NCBI RefSeq assembly: GCF_023145115.1
Contig: NZ_JAGLEJ010000016.1
Span: 123,628-187,627, forward strand
Direction: 5' to 3'
DNA: 64,000 nucleotides
Source of the DNA: Algiphilus sp.
GTDB taxonomy: Bacteria > Pseudomonadota > Gammaproteobacteria > Nevskiales > Nevskiaceae
Shown here: piece after piece, positions 50,493 to 59,236 of the stretch
How positions within the stretch are numbered: position 1 is the stretch's first letter
Layout of the letters: the number at the start of each line of letters is the position of its first letter
Made by a program: the position numbers and the translations under genes
Notes under the pieces: model-generated
What the model was told of the DNA's origin: nothing
Database searches by the model: none
The model's input: only the letters and a program-made list of their open reading frames with translations

Positions 50493-51299
50493 TCAGGCGC
50501 GCGGAAAGACCAGCAGGTTCTGGAAGGCGTACCCGACCACGCCGTCGCGGTCGAAGAGGGTGGCGCTGCTGAGGCCGAAACCGCCGGGCTCGATGCGGGT
50601 ACGCGCGGCGCTGCCGGTCCATTCGCCGGTCGGCGGCCGATTGAGCAGGACGGTGAGATCGCTGTTGGCGAAGACGAAGCGGTCGAAGGGCGTCTCCCAG
50701 CTCAGCCCGTTGCAGAAATCGGCCGACGCGCACACGCGAACCACGGCGCTGTCCGCGCGCCCGGCGATCAGCGGCATGGCCGGCCGGAACCACGCCGTGG
50801 CCGGGCCCGGACGGGCGTCGCTGCCGCCGGCGAGCCGGATCTCCATGCCGGTGGCGTGGAAGGCCGCCCGATCGGGCATGCCGGCGAAACGGACCCGCTC
50901 GTGGCACTGCTCCGGTTCCGGGACTTCGGGCGCCGCATCGGGTGCGCCGAAGGCGGGCAGCCCGTCGGGGTCGCCGGCGCGCTGCATCAGTACCAGCGCC
51001 TCGGCCGCCACGCGGTCTTGCGCGTCGCGCAGCCGCAGTCGCACGCGCTGCACCGAGCGGCCGCCATCGACGGCGCGCTCGATGCGCAGCGGCGCCATCG
51101 GCACCGGCCTGGGCAGCTCCAGGCTCAGTCGGCGCAGTTGCCATTCGCCCTCGATGCCGGCCATGGCGTCCTCGGCGAGCGACGCCATCAGCGCGGCGGG
51201 AGCGCCGCCGTGCTGCGCATCCTCGCGCCAAGGCCCGGCTGCGTGTACCGACGGCGTGACGGTATCGCCGTCGACGGCGAGGACATGATCCGCGCTCAC
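50493..51299 (-). CDS. acyl-CoA thioesterase-like protein (double hotdog, TesB/4HBT_3 type)
   Basis: Protein of 268 residues with two hotdog halves, resembling TesB-like thioesterases: N-terminal WREDAQHGGAPAALMASLAED (HGGAPAAL being the first-helix signature), RLSLELPRPVPMAPL, and a C-terminal half with CNGLSWETPFDRFVFANSDLTVLL and GVVGYAFQNLLVF. Start is GTG 51299, overlapping the ADH stop (GTGA). It would hydrolyse acyl-CoA thioesters. Co-transcription with an alcohol dehydrogenase suggests the pair works on fatty alcohol/aldehyde or acyl intermediates. Confidence 0.85.
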   Translation of the reverse strand: MSADHVLAVDGDTVTPSVHAAGPWREDAQHGGAPAALMASLAEDAMAGIEGEWQLRRLSLELPRPVPMAPLRIERAVDGGRSVQRVRLRLRDAQDRVAAEALVLMQRAGDPDGLPAFGAPDAAPEVPEPEQCHERVRFAGMPDRAAFHATGMEIRLAGGSDARPGPATAWFRPAMPLIAGRADSAVVRVCASADFCNGLSWETPFDRFVFANSDLTVLLNRPPTGEWTGSAARTRIEPGGFGLSSATLFDRDGVVGYAFQNLLVFPRA

Positions 51300-52315
51300 G
51301 CCGCGGATCCGATATCGACCACCACGCGGTAGCGCGCCTTGCCGTCGCGCAGGTGCTGGATCGCGTCGTTGACCCGGTCGACCGGGAAATGCTCGGTCTG
51401 CGCGACGATATCGTGGCGGGCGCAGAAGTCGAGCATGGTCGCGATGGTCGCCGGGCTGCCGGTCGGCGAACCCGAGATGCTGCGCTGCCCGCCGATCAGC
51501 GAGAAGGCGGTCACCGGCACCGGTTCCAGCACGGCGCCCACGAAGTGCAGACGGCCGCGCGGCGCGAGCGCCGCGACGTAGCGCTTCCACGGCAGCGTGG
51601 CGTTGACCGTGACGATGATCAGGTCGAAGCGGCCCGCGGCGCGCTTGAGCGCGGCGTCGTCATACGACGCGATGACCTCGTGCGCCCCCATGGCGCGCGC
51701 CTCGTCGGCCTTGGCCTCGGTGGAGGTGAAGGCGGTGACCTCGCAGCCCCAGGCGCGCGCGAACTGCACGGCGAGATGACCGAGCCCGCCGATGCCGACG
51801 ACGCCGACGCGGTCGGTGGGCCGGATACCGAGCTCGACCAGGGGCGAGAACACGGTGATGCCGCCGCAGAACAGCGGACCGGCCTCGCTGCCCGCCACGC
51901 CGTCGGGGAGCGGCGTCACCCAGCGCCAGTGGGCGCGCACCGACTCGGCGAAACCGCCGTGGCGACCGACGATGGTCTCCTCCACCGTGCGGCAGAGATG
52001 ATGATCGCCCTGCGTGCAACTCCCGCAGTGGAGGCAGCAGCCCGACAGCCACCCGAGCCCCACGCGCTGACCGACCGCGAGCCCGTGAGTGTCGCGCCCC
52101 AGCGCGGCCACCCGGCCGACGACCTCGTGTCCCGGAACGAAGGGGTACTGGCTGCGCCCCCATTCGTTGTCCAGCATGGACAGATCGGAGTGGCACAGCC
52201 CGCAGTGCTCGACGGCGATCTCGACGCCGTCGTCCGGCAGCGGGCCGGGATCGAAGGTCGTCGGGGCCAGCGCGCCACCGGCCTGCCCGGCGGCCCAGAC
52301 ACGGATGCTCGACAT
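51296..52315 (-). CDS. zinc-dependent alcohol dehydrogenase (CAD/YahK type)
   Basis: Medium-chain zinc alcohol dehydrogenase of 339 residues. Catalytic zinc ligands in EHCGLCHSDLS and PGHEVVGRV plus a later Cys (LFCGGITV); structural zinc Cys in GCCLHCGSCTQGDHHLC; cofactor loop GIGGLGHLAVQ followed by TSTEAKADEA (Ser/Thr after strand 2, favouring NADPH). The nearest relatives act on aldehydes such as cinnamyl or aliphatic aldehydes. First gene of a two-gene operon with the thioesterase; divergent from an SDR gene with a 100-base gap. Confidence 0.92.
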   Translation of the reverse strand: MSSIRVWAAGQAGGALAPTTFDPGPLPDDGVEIAVEHCGLCHSDLSMLDNEWGRSQYPFVPGHEVVGRVAALGRDTHGLAVGQRVGLGWLSGCCLHCGSCTQGDHHLCRTVEETIVGRHGGFAESVRAHWRWVTPLPDGVAGSEAGPLFCGGITVFSPLVELGIRPTDRVGVVGIGGLGHLAVQFARAWGCEVTAFTSTEAKADEARAMGAHEVIASYDDAALKRAAGRFDLIIVTVNATLPWKRYVAALAPRGRLHFVGAVLEPVPVTAFSLIGGQRSISGSPTGSPATIATMLDFCARHDIVAQTEHFPVDRVNDAIQHLRDGKARYRVVVDIGSAA

Positions 52316-52415
52316 TCAGGGTCTCCGCTTGGATCGACGGGGAGGATAACCGTGGCGCCGCGGATGCGCGCGCACCGCGACTGCGCCATCATCGGCGCGG
52401 GAGGAGAGACGAATC

Positions 52416-53204
52416 ATGCAGGAAGCCGATCTCGGCGGACGCACCGCACTGATCACCGGCGCATCGAGCGGGCTGGGCATCGACTTCGCCCGCGAGCTGG
52501 CCCGCCGCGGTGCCGACCTCGTCCTGGTGGCGCGGCGGGAGGACCGCCTGAACGAAGTGGCGGAGAAGCTGCGCGCCGCCTTCGATGTTCGAACCACGGT
52601 GGTCGCGGCCGACCTGGCCGACCCGCACACGCCGGAGATGCTCTACCAGACCCTGGCGGCGCAGCACCGGATCGACATCCTGATCAACAACGCCGGCTTC
52701 GGCCTCTACGGCAACGAGCTGGACATTGCCTGGCCGGACACGCGGCGCATGCTGCAGGTCGACATCGTCGCGCTGACCCACCTCACCAAGCTGTTCGCGC
52801 AGGACATGCGCACGCGCGGCTGGGGGCGCATTCTGCAGGTCGCCTCGATCGGCGGCTATCAGCCGTCGCCGAGCTACGCCGCCTACTCGGCCGCCAAGTC
52901 CTACGTGCTGCATTTCGGCGAGGCGCTCAACGCCGAGCTGCGCGGCACCGGCGTGAGCTGCACGGTGGTGTCGCCGGGCGTGGCGGCCACCGAGTTCCTG
53001 GCGGTGTCGGGGCAGCGCCTGAACGGGTTCCATCGCGCCACCATGATGCGCAGCGCCAGGGTCGCAGCGATCGGCATCCGCGCCATGCTGCGGGGCCGCA
53101 GCAGTGTGGTAACCGGCCTGCTCAACCAGCTGATGGTGTTCTTCGTGCGCTTCACGCCACGCGTCCTGCAGGCACGCATCGCGGCCGTGCTGATGCGCAA
53201 TTGA
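52416..53204 (+). CDS. short-chain dehydrogenase/reductase
   Basis: Classical SDR of 262 residues: TGASSGLGIDFA, ARREDRLNEV (Arg after strand 2, NADPH), NNAGFGLYG, VASIGGYQ and YSAAKSYV. The C-terminus has a hydrophobic/basic stretch VVTGLLNQLMVFFVRFTP, as seen in membrane-associated SDRs acting on lipids. ATG 52416 has GGAGGAGAG nine bases upstream. It is followed by a cupin gene 14 bases downstream with its own strong ribosome site, so the two are probably one transcript. Confidence 0.9.
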   Translation: MQEADLGGRTALITGASSGLGIDFARELARRGADLVLVARREDRLNEVAEKLRAAFDVRTTVVAADLADPHTPEMLYQTLAAQHRIDILINNAGFGLYGNELDIAWPDTRRMLQVDIVALTHLTKLFAQDMRTRGWGRILQVASIGGYQPSPSYAAYSAAKSYVLHFGEALNAELRGTGVSCTVVSPGVAATEFLAVSGQRLNGFHRATMMRSARVAAIGIRAMLRGRSSVVTGLLNQLMVFFVRFTPRVLQARIAAVLMRN

Positions 53205-53218
53205 CCACGGAGGTTCCG

Positions 53219-53695
53219 ATGAACGGGCGACGCATCGTGATTCCGATACTGCTACTGGGAGCCGGCTCCGCGCTGGCCCACGACAGCGACGAGCATGGCG
53301 TCACGCCCGAGACCGAGCGCGAACGCGCCCGCGAGCTGCGCGCCGACGGGCCGCAGGAATCGCGCGGCATCGAGGGCGTCGACAAGCTGGGCAGTGTCTC
53401 GCTGGCCGGCGAGATTCCCGACGACAGCGATCGCGTGCTGCGCGCGCGCGAGCTGCGCATCGCGCCCGGCGGCGTGGTCGCCGTCCACCGTCACCAGCAG
53501 CGACCCGGCGTGGCGTACATCCTCGAAGGCAGCATCGTCGAGCACCGCAACGATGCCGCCGAGCCGATCACGCGCGGACCGGGCGCAGTGGCCTTCGAGC
53601 GCAGCGGCGTCACCCACTGGTGGGAGAACCGCAGCGACACAGCTGTGCGCGCGCTCGTCGTCGATATCGTGCCGGCATCCGAGTCCGAACGCTGA
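53219..53695 (+). CDS. exported cupin domain protein
   Basis: Periplasmic protein of 158 residues. Signal peptide IVIPILLLGAGSALA^HDSDEHG, then a charged linker, then a single cupin with metal-binding motif VAVHRHQQRPGVAYILEG (HxH...E) and a second His in GVTHWWENRSDT. Such small exported cupins are of unknown function. ATG 53219 follows ACGGAGGTTCCG, an almost ideal ribosome site. Followed 36 bases later by the MAPEG gene. Confidence 0.83.
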   Translation: MNGRRIVIPILLLGAGSALAHDSDEHGVTPETERERARELRADGPQESRGIEGVDKLGSVSLAGEIPDDSDRVLRARELRIAPGGVVAVHRHQQRPGVAYILEGSIVEHRNDAAEPITRGPGAVAFERSGVTHWWENRSDTAVRALVVDIVPASESER

Positions 53696-53731
53696 CCGCC
53701 CCCCTTTCCGCCGCCTGCAAGGAGTTCAGCC

Positions 53732-54127
53732 ATGCCGCTCCCCGTTACCACCCTCTATGCCGGCCTGCTGGCACTGCTCTTTCTTGTCCTGTCGGTCCGC
53801 GTCGTGCAGCGGCGCGGCTCGGCCGGAGTCAGCCTCGGCGACGGCGGCGATCCGGCGCTGAACCGCCGCATCCGCGCCCATGCCAACTTCGCCGAATACG
53901 TGCCGCTGCTGCTCATCCTGCTGGCGCTGCTGGAGAACGGCGGCACGCCGGACCTGTTGCTGCATGCCTTCGGCATCGCGCTGCTGGTCGGCCGCCTGGG
54001 ACATGGCTACGCACTGGCCTTCGCCAGGCATTTCCCGCCCGGGCGGATGGCCGGCGCCGCGCTCAGCTTCCTGGCGCTGCTGATCGGCGGCGTCGGCTGC
54101 ATCTGGCTGGCCCTGCAGGGGCTGTGA
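53732..54127 (+). CDS. MAPEG family membrane protein
   Basis: Four-helix membrane protein of 131 residues of the MAPEG (microsomal glutathione transferase-like) family. Signature RRIRAHANFAEYVPLLLILLALLE (short: HANFAEYVPL) after a first helix LYAGLLALLFLVLSVRVVQ, then GRLGHGYALAF and a last helix. May conjugate or reduce hydrophobic electrophiles with glutathione. Co-transcribed with the TfoX-like gene, which overlaps its stop. Confidence 0.88.
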   Translation: MPLPVTTLYAGLLALLFLVLSVRVVQRRGSAGVSLGDGGDPALNRRIRAHANFAEYVPLLLILLALLENGGTPDLLLHAFGIALLVGRLGHGYALAFARHFPPGRMAGAALSFLALLIGGVGCIWLALQGL

Positions 54128-54456
54128 GCGCGGATCTCGCGCTTGCGAACCTGGTGGTCGACCAGCTCGCCGACTGGGCGCCGGTATCGGCGCGACGCAT
54201 GTTCGGCGGTGTCGGGCTGTTCCGGGAGGGGCGCATGTTCGGGCTGGTATTCGACCAGACCCTTTACCTGAAATGCGCCGACGCGGTGCGCAAGCCATTC
54301 GACGATATCGCCGCACCGGCTTTCACCTACGCCCGCGGGGGGCGCACCGTGGCCTTGTCCTATCGGCAGCCGCCTGGGGGCATCATCGATGATCCGGATG
54401 CGCTCACCGAGTGGGCGCGCCTCGCCTGGCGCGCTGCACGCGGACTGCCACAATAG
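54124..54456 (+). CDS. TfoX/Sxy N-terminal domain protein
   Basis: Small protein of 110 residues with the TfoX N-terminal domain only: LADWAPVSARRMFGGVGLFREGRMFGLVFDQTLYLKC (key part RRMFGGVGLF), then FTYARGGRTVALSYRQPP. Full-length TfoX/Sxy regulates competence, but single-domain versions are common and of unknown function. GTG 54124 (GTGA with the MAPEG stop) is the only start before the domain. Confidence 0.85.
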   Translation: MSADLALANLVVDQLADWAPVSARRMFGGVGLFREGRMFGLVFDQTLYLKCADAVRKPFDDIAAPAFTYARGGRTVALSYRQPPGGIIDDPDALTEWARLAWRAARGLPQ

Positions 54457-54494
54457 GCAACTTTCGTTACTCACGGCAATCAAGGAGACCCGGT

Positions 54495-55295
54495 ATGGCG
54501 TTCGACTACACCGACCGCACGGTATTCGTCGCAGGCGGCACCAGCGGCATCAATCTCGGCGTCGCACAAGCCTTCGCCCGCGCCGGCGCCCGCGTGAGCG
54601 TTCTGTCGCGCCGCCAGGAGAAGGTCGACGCCGCCGTGGCGTCGCTGCGCGAACTGGGCGCCGAGGCGGCCGGGTTCGTGGCCGACGTCCGCGACTATCC
54701 CGCGGTCGAGCAGGCGCTCAAGGATGCGCACGAGCGCTTCGGCGCCATCGACGTGCTGGTCTCGGGCGCCGCCGGCAATTTCCCGGCGAAGGCCACCGGC
54801 ATGTCGGCGAACGCCTTCAAGTCGGTGGTCGAGATCGACCTGCTGGGTACCTATCACGTGCTGCGTGCCGCACACCCGATGATGAAGAAGCCGGGTGGAT
54901 CGATGATCAACATCTCGGCGCCGCAGGCCTTCCTGCCCATGAACATGCAGATGCACGTCTGCTCGGCGAAAGCCGGTGTCGACATGGTGACGCGCGTGGG
55001 TGCGCTGGAATGGGGCGGTGACGGTCTGCGCGTCAATTCGGTGGTGCCCGGCCCGATCGCCGACACCGAGGGCATGGAGCGCCTGGCACCCACCGAGGGT
55101 GCGCGCCAGGCGGTGATGGAGAGCGTGCCGCTCAAGCGCTACGGCCAGTCCAGCGAGATCGCCGATTGCTGCCTGTGGCTGGGCAGCGGGATGGCCGCCT
55201 ATGTCACCGGCGCGATCATTCCGGTCGACGGCGGCTGGTCGCTGGGCGGCGCGTCCACGCTCGGCACCGGCTTCGAGCGCTTCGCGCAGTCCTGA
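54495..55295 (+). CDS. SDR family oxidoreductase, 2,4-dienoyl-CoA reductase type
   Basis: SDR of 266 residues most like peroxisomal/mitochondrial 2,4-dienoyl-CoA reductases: GGTSGINLGVA cofactor loop, SRRQEKVDA (NADPH), GAAGNFPAKATGMSANAFKSVVEIDLLGT (key part AAGNFPA), INISAP, and MHVCSAKAGVDM, where the usual catalytic Tyr of YxxxK is replaced by His, as in that subfamily. PGPIADTEGMERL and a C-terminal GAIIPVDGGWSLGG complete the fit. It would reduce 2,4-dienoyl-CoA during unsaturated fatty acid oxidation. GGAG lies eight bases before ATG 54495. Confidence 0.88.
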   Translation: MAFDYTDRTVFVAGGTSGINLGVAQAFARAGARVSVLSRRQEKVDAAVASLRELGAEAAGFVADVRDYPAVEQALKDAHERFGAIDVLVSGAAGNFPAKATGMSANAFKSVVEIDLLGTYHVLRAAHPMMKKPGGSMINISAPQAFLPMNMQMHVCSAKAGVDMVTRVGALEWGGDGLRVNSVVPGPIADTEGMERLAPTEGARQAVMESVPLKRYGQSSEIADCCLWLGSGMAAYVTGAIIPVDGGWSLGGASTLGTGFERFAQS

Positions 55296-55380
55296 CGCGG
55301 CGCGGCGGCGGCGCTCGGCTCCTGCGGGAAGCCGATTGCCATCCGCTATCGTCGACAGTGCGAGAGGTTACTGGCTTCCG

Positions 55381-55402
55381 GCATCGTCCCGGGGGATGAT
55401 GC
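55381..55402. promoter_or_regulatory. imperfect inverted repeat in the 238-base katG leader region
   Basis: GCATCGTCCC and GGGATGATGC flank GG (one G-U mismatch), 86 bases after the dehydrogenase stop and 131 before katG. It could be a weak terminator or an operator. I find no clear OxyR motif (ATAG-N7-CTAT series) in 55296-55533, and nothing else in that gap. Confidence 0.3.
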
Positions 55403-55533
55403 GTCGAGCGCAGCCGACCCGACTCGGGACGCGCGGCCGTCATGGACCTTCACCATGATCGCTACCCGCCACGGTCCCGTTCGCTGAAGCTGCGCACTGC
55501 GCATACCCGAACGAGACAAGGCAGGAGGCGATC

Positions 55534-57747
55534 ATGGAAGGCAACACGCAACCGAACGACGGTGCCGGCAAGTGCCCCGTCATGCACGGCGCCCGCACGA
55601 GCCTGGTAAGGGGCAAGGGCTCCCAGGACTGGTGGCCCAACCAGCTCAATCTTTCGATTCTGCACCAGCACGGTCCGCTGCCGGATCCGCTCGACGCGGA
55701 TTTCGACTATGCGGAAGCCTTCAAGAAGCTTGACGTCGAAGCGCTCAAGAAGGATCTCAAGAACCTGATGCGCGAATCCCAGGACTGGTGGCCGGCCGAT
55801 TTCGGCCACTACGGGCCGCTGTTCATCCGCATGTCCTGGCACGCCGCCGGCACCTACCGCATCGGCGATGGCCGTGGCGGCGGCGGCACCGGCGCGCAGC
55901 GCTTCGCGCCTACCAACAGCTGGCCGGACAACGTCAACGTCGACAAGGCACGCCGCCTGCTGTGGCCGATCAAGAAGAAGTACGGCAACAGTCTGTCGTG
56001 GGCCGATCTCATCGTTCTGGCCGGCAATGTCGCGCTCGAGGACATGGGCTTCAGGACCTTCGGCTTCGGCTTCGGCCGCGAGGACATCTGGGAACCGGAG
56101 GAGGACATCTACTGGGGCGCCGAGGACGAATGGCTCGGCTCCGGCAAGCGCATCACCTCAGAGGAGCGCGACCTCGAGAACCCGCTGGGCGCGACCCACA
56201 TGGGACTGATCTACGTCAATCCGGAAGGGCCGGAGGGCGAGCCCGACCCGGTGAAGGCCGCGCACGACATCCGCGAGACCTTCAGCCGCATGGCGATGAA
56301 CGACGAGGAAACCGTGGCGCTCATCGCCGGCGGCCATACCTTCGGCAAGACCCACGGCGCCGGCGATACCGCGCATGTCGGCCCCGCGCCCGAAGCCGCC
56401 GGCATCACCGAGCAGGGCCTGGGCTGGAAGAGCAGCTTCGGCTCGGGCGCCGGTGACGACGCCATCGGCGGCGGGCCCGAGGTCACCTGGACCAGCAAGC
56501 CCACCGAGTGGAGCCAGCAGTTCTTCGATCGTCTGTTCCGCTACGAATGGGAGCTCGAGAAGAGCCCCGCCGGGGCCTATCAGTGGGTGGCCAAGGATGC
56601 CGAGGCCGACATCCCCTACGCCCACGACCCGAGCAAGAAGCGCAAGCCGACCATGCTCACCACCGACCTGTCGCTGCGCTTCGACCCGGCCTACGAGAAG
56701 ATCTCGCGGCACTTCCACGACAATCCGGACGCCTTCGCGGACGCCTTCGCGCGCGCCTGGTTCAAGCTCCTCCACCGCGACATGGGGCCCAGGGAGCGCT
56801 ACCTCGGACCGGACGTGCCGAAGGAGGACCTGATCTGGCAGGACCCGGTGCCGGCGGTGGACCACGAGCTCATCGACACGAGCGACATCGCGGATCTCAA
56901 GCAGAAGATCCTCGCCTCCGGCCTTTCGGTCGGCGACCTGGTGTCCACCGCCTGGGGCGCGGCCTCGACCTATCGCGACTCCGACAAGCGTGGCGGCGCC
57001 AATGGCGCGCGCATCCGGCTGGCGCCGCAGAAGAACTGGGCGGTCAATCGGCCCGAGCAGCTCGCCACGATCCTGAAGACCCTCGAGGGGATCCAGAAGG
57101 ATTTCAACGATGGGCAGTCCGGCAACAAGCGCGTCTCGCTGGCCGACCTCATCGTGCTGGGCGGCAACGCCGCGGTCGAAAGTGCTGCCGCCGAGGCCGG
57201 GCACAGCATCGAGATCCCGTTCCATCCGGGGCGTACCGATGCCTCGGCGGAGTGGACCGATGCCGATTCATTCGCTCCGCTCGAGCCGCAGGCGGACGGT
57301 TTCCGCAACTACCGCAAGGCACGCTTCACGGTGCCGGCCGAAGAGCAGCTTCTCGATCGCGCCCAGCTGCTGAAGCTCACCGCGCCCGAGATGACCGTGC
57401 TGGTCGGCGGCATGCGCATGCTTGGCACCAACGCCGACGGCTCCTCGCATGGCGTGTTCACGGAGCGACCCGGAACGCTGAGCAACGACTTCTTCGTCCA
57501 TCTGCTCGACATGGACCTGAAGTGGGTGCCCACCTCCGAGGACGAGGAGCTCTTCGAGCTGCGCGACCGCGCCACCGACCAGGTGAAGTGGACCGGCACA
57601 AGGGTCGACCTGGTGCTGGGCTCGAACTCGCAGCTGCGCGCCATCTCCGAGGTCTACGGCCAGGATGACGCGCAGGAGAAGTTCGTGCGCGACTTCGCCG
57701 CGGCGTGGAACAAGGTCATGAACGCGGACCGCTTCGACCTGCTCTGA
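55534..57747 (+). CDS. katG: bifunctional catalase-peroxidase KatG
   Basis: Haem catalase-peroxidase of 737 residues that destroys hydrogen peroxide. Distal pocket Arg99, Trp102 and His103 in IRMSWHAAGTYRIGDGRGG (part: RMSWHAAGTYR); proximal His268 in IAGGHTFGKTHG. The covalent Met-Tyr-Trp adduct needed for catalase activity can form (Trp102, Tyr227 in MGLIYVNPEGP, Met253 in FSRMAMND). The C-terminal non-catalytic repeat is present and the length is normal. GGAGG stands seven bases before ATG 55534. Monocistronic, with a bidirectional terminator at its 3' end. Confidence 0.97.
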   Translation: MEGNTQPNDGAGKCPVMHGARTSLVRGKGSQDWWPNQLNLSILHQHGPLPDPLDADFDYAEAFKKLDVEALKKDLKNLMRESQDWWPADFGHYGPLFIRMSWHAAGTYRIGDGRGGGGTGAQRFAPTNSWPDNVNVDKARRLLWPIKKKYGNSLSWADLIVLAGNVALEDMGFRTFGFGFGREDIWEPEEDIYWGAEDEWLGSGKRITSEERDLENPLGATHMGLIYVNPEGPEGEPDPVKAAHDIRETFSRMAMNDEETVALIAGGHTFGKTHGAGDTAHVGPAPEAAGITEQGLGWKSSFGSGAGDDAIGGGPEVTWTSKPTEWSQQFFDRLFRYEWELEKSPAGAYQWVAKDAEADIPYAHDPSKKRKPTMLTTDLSLRFDPAYEKISRHFHDNPDAFADAFARAWFKLLHRDMGPRERYLGPDVPKEDLIWQDPVPAVDHELIDTSDIADLKQKILASGLSVGDLVSTAWGAASTYRDSDKRGGANGARIRLAPQKNWAVNRPEQLATILKTLEGIQKDFNDGQSGNKRVSLADLIVLGGNAAVESAAAEAGHSIEIPFHPGRTDASAEWTDADSFAPLEPQADGFRNYRKARFTVPAEEQLLDRAQLLKLTAPEMTVLVGGMRMLGTNADGSSHGVFTERPGTLSNDFFVHLLDMDLKWVPTSEDEELFELRDRATDQVKWTGTRVDLVLGSNSQLRAISEVYGQDDAQEKFVRDFAAAWNKVMNADRFDLL

Positions 57748-57756
57748 CCCGCATCT

Positions 57757-57788
57757 GCGCGGGCGCTCCGGTGGTGGAGCGCCCGCGC
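57757..57788. terminator. bidirectional hairpin terminator between katG and cls
   Basis: Perfect 13-bp stem GCGCGGGCGCTCC (57757-57769) and GGAGCGCCCGCGC (57776-57788) with loop GGTGGT, centred in the 52-base gap between the convergent genes. Confidence 0.8.
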
Positions 57789-57799
57789 AACACCGCCGG

Positions 57800-59236
57800 C
57801 TAGAGGTAGGACGAGAACAGCCAGAAGAAGGCGTCGCGCAGCCGCGCCGGAAGGCGACGCCGCTGCAGCGCCTCGTGCTCCACCGGGCGGCTTCGGCGCT
57901 CGATGGCATCGAAGCGGCCGTTGATGATGGATGCCAGCCGCTCGTCGTAGCATTCGACCGCCAGTTCGAAATTGAGGCGCAGGCTGCGCGGATCGATGTT
58001 GGCGGTGCCCACCTGCACGTAGTCGTCGTCGACGACGAAGAGCTTGCTGTGCGCGAACGGCGGCGGCTGCAGCAGCACGCGGACACCGGAGACGAGTAGC
58101 GGCGACAGCATGTTGCGCGTGGCCCAGTCGACGAAGCGCAGGTTGCTCTTCTCTGGCAGCACGATGATCACCTCGACCCCGCGCAGCGCAGCCGATTCCA
58201 GGGCCGCGGTGAGCACCGGGGAGGGCAGGAAGTAGGGTGTCATGATGCGCACGCGCCGGCGCGCCACACCCACGGCCGCGAGCAGCATGAAGGCAAGCTT
58301 GTCGAGATCGTCGTCGGGCCCGTCGGTGATGAGACGGGCGATGGCGCCATCGGGCTCGGGCGCGGGTGGTGGTGGCAGCGACAGCTGCTCCCAGGCGGCC
58401 ATGCGCCAGTCCTCCGCGAAGGCCCGGGCCAGCTGGGACACCACCGGCCCGGTCACGCGGAAGTGCACGTCGACCACCGGGTGGCGAACGCTGGCCTCGC
58501 TGACCCGGTGGTACTCGGCGATGTTGATGCCGCCGGTGAAGGCGGTGCGTCCGTCCACCACCAGCAGCTTTCGGTGGTTGCGCAGATTGATGTGCAGCAT
58601 GGGCGGAAACAGCTTCGGCGGCAGGAAGCGCACCGCCTTGATGCCGCGCCGGCGCAGCCAGAAGATCGGGAAGGTCAGACCGTAGTAGGCGCCGATGCCG
58701 TCGATCATGACGCGCACCTCGACGCCGCGCTTGACGGCGCGCTCCAGCGCGCGCATGAACTGGCGGCCGGTGCGATCGTTGCGGAAGATGTAGCTCGCCA
58801 GCCAGATCGTCTCGCGCGCATTGTCGATGGCCGCGAGCATGGCCGGGTACGCCGCGTCGCCGTCGAACAGCGGCTGCACGTGATTGCCGTCCAGGGCCGG
58901 CCGCCCGGTCAGCGTGTCACCGGTCCGCGCCAGCGCCTGGAGACTGTCCGGGATGGGCGGCAGATGCGCCAGCGCCTCGCCGGCCGCCGGCCCGTCCGGG
59001 ACGTCGAGCAGCATCCGCGCCCGGCGGCGCACGCGGTTGATGCCGAAGAGGTAGTACAGCAGCGCGCCCGCCAGCGGGAACAGCAGGCAGACCGCGATCC
59101 AGCCCCAGGCCGCGCGCGGATCGCGCGCATTCAGCAGCGCGTGTCCGCCGGCCCAGAAAGCGGCCAGCGGATAGCCCGCCGCGGCGAGCACGCCCAGCGC
59201 CGAGAACAGCTGCGCCGGTTCCAGAGGCACCGTCAC
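57800..59236 (-). CDS. cardiolipin synthase family protein (phospholipase D superfamily)
   Basis: Inner-membrane phosphatidyltransferase of 478 residues. Two N-terminal helices (LFSALGVLAAAGYPLAAFWAGG and AWGWIAVCLLFPLAGALLYYLFG, cited as AWGWIAVCLLFPLAG) precede two HKD motifs: NHRKLLVVDGRTAFTGG (about 222-238) and AHSKLFVVDDDYVQVGTANID (cited as AHSKLFVVDDDY, about 400). It condenses phosphatidylglycerols to cardiolipin. GTG 59236 overlaps the upstream stop (GTGA). The gene order EEP protein then synthase copies the ybhP-clsB order of Escherichia, though the two N-terminal helices are more ClsA-like. Confidence 0.92.
   Translation of the reverse strand: MTVPLEPAQLFSALGVLAAAGYPLAAFWAGGHALLNARDPRAAWGWIAVCLLFPLAGALLYYLFGINRVRRRARMLLDVPDGPAAGEALAHLPPIPDSLQALARTGDTLTGRPALDGNHVQPLFDGDAAYPAMLAAIDNARETIWLASYIFRNDRTGRQFMRALERAVKRGVEVRVMIDGIGAYYGLTFPIFWLRRRGIKAVRFLPPKLFPPMLHINLRNHRKLLVVDGRTAFTGGINIAEYHRVSEASVRHPVVDVHFRVTGPVVSQLARAFAEDWRMAAWEQLSLPPPPAPEPDGAIARLITDGPDDDLDKLAFMLLAAVGVARRRVRIMTPYFLPSPVLTAALESAALRGVEVIIVLPEKSNLRFVDWATRNMLSPLLVSGVRVLLQPPPFAHSKLFVVDDDYVQVGTANIDPRSLRLNFELAVECYDERLASIINGRFDAIERRSRPVEHEALQRRRLPARLRDAFFWLFSSYL

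Noticed and set aside
55296..55533. OxyR site upstream of katG
   Set aside because: Only a single CTAT-like element; the four spaced ATAG/CTAT elements are not present.
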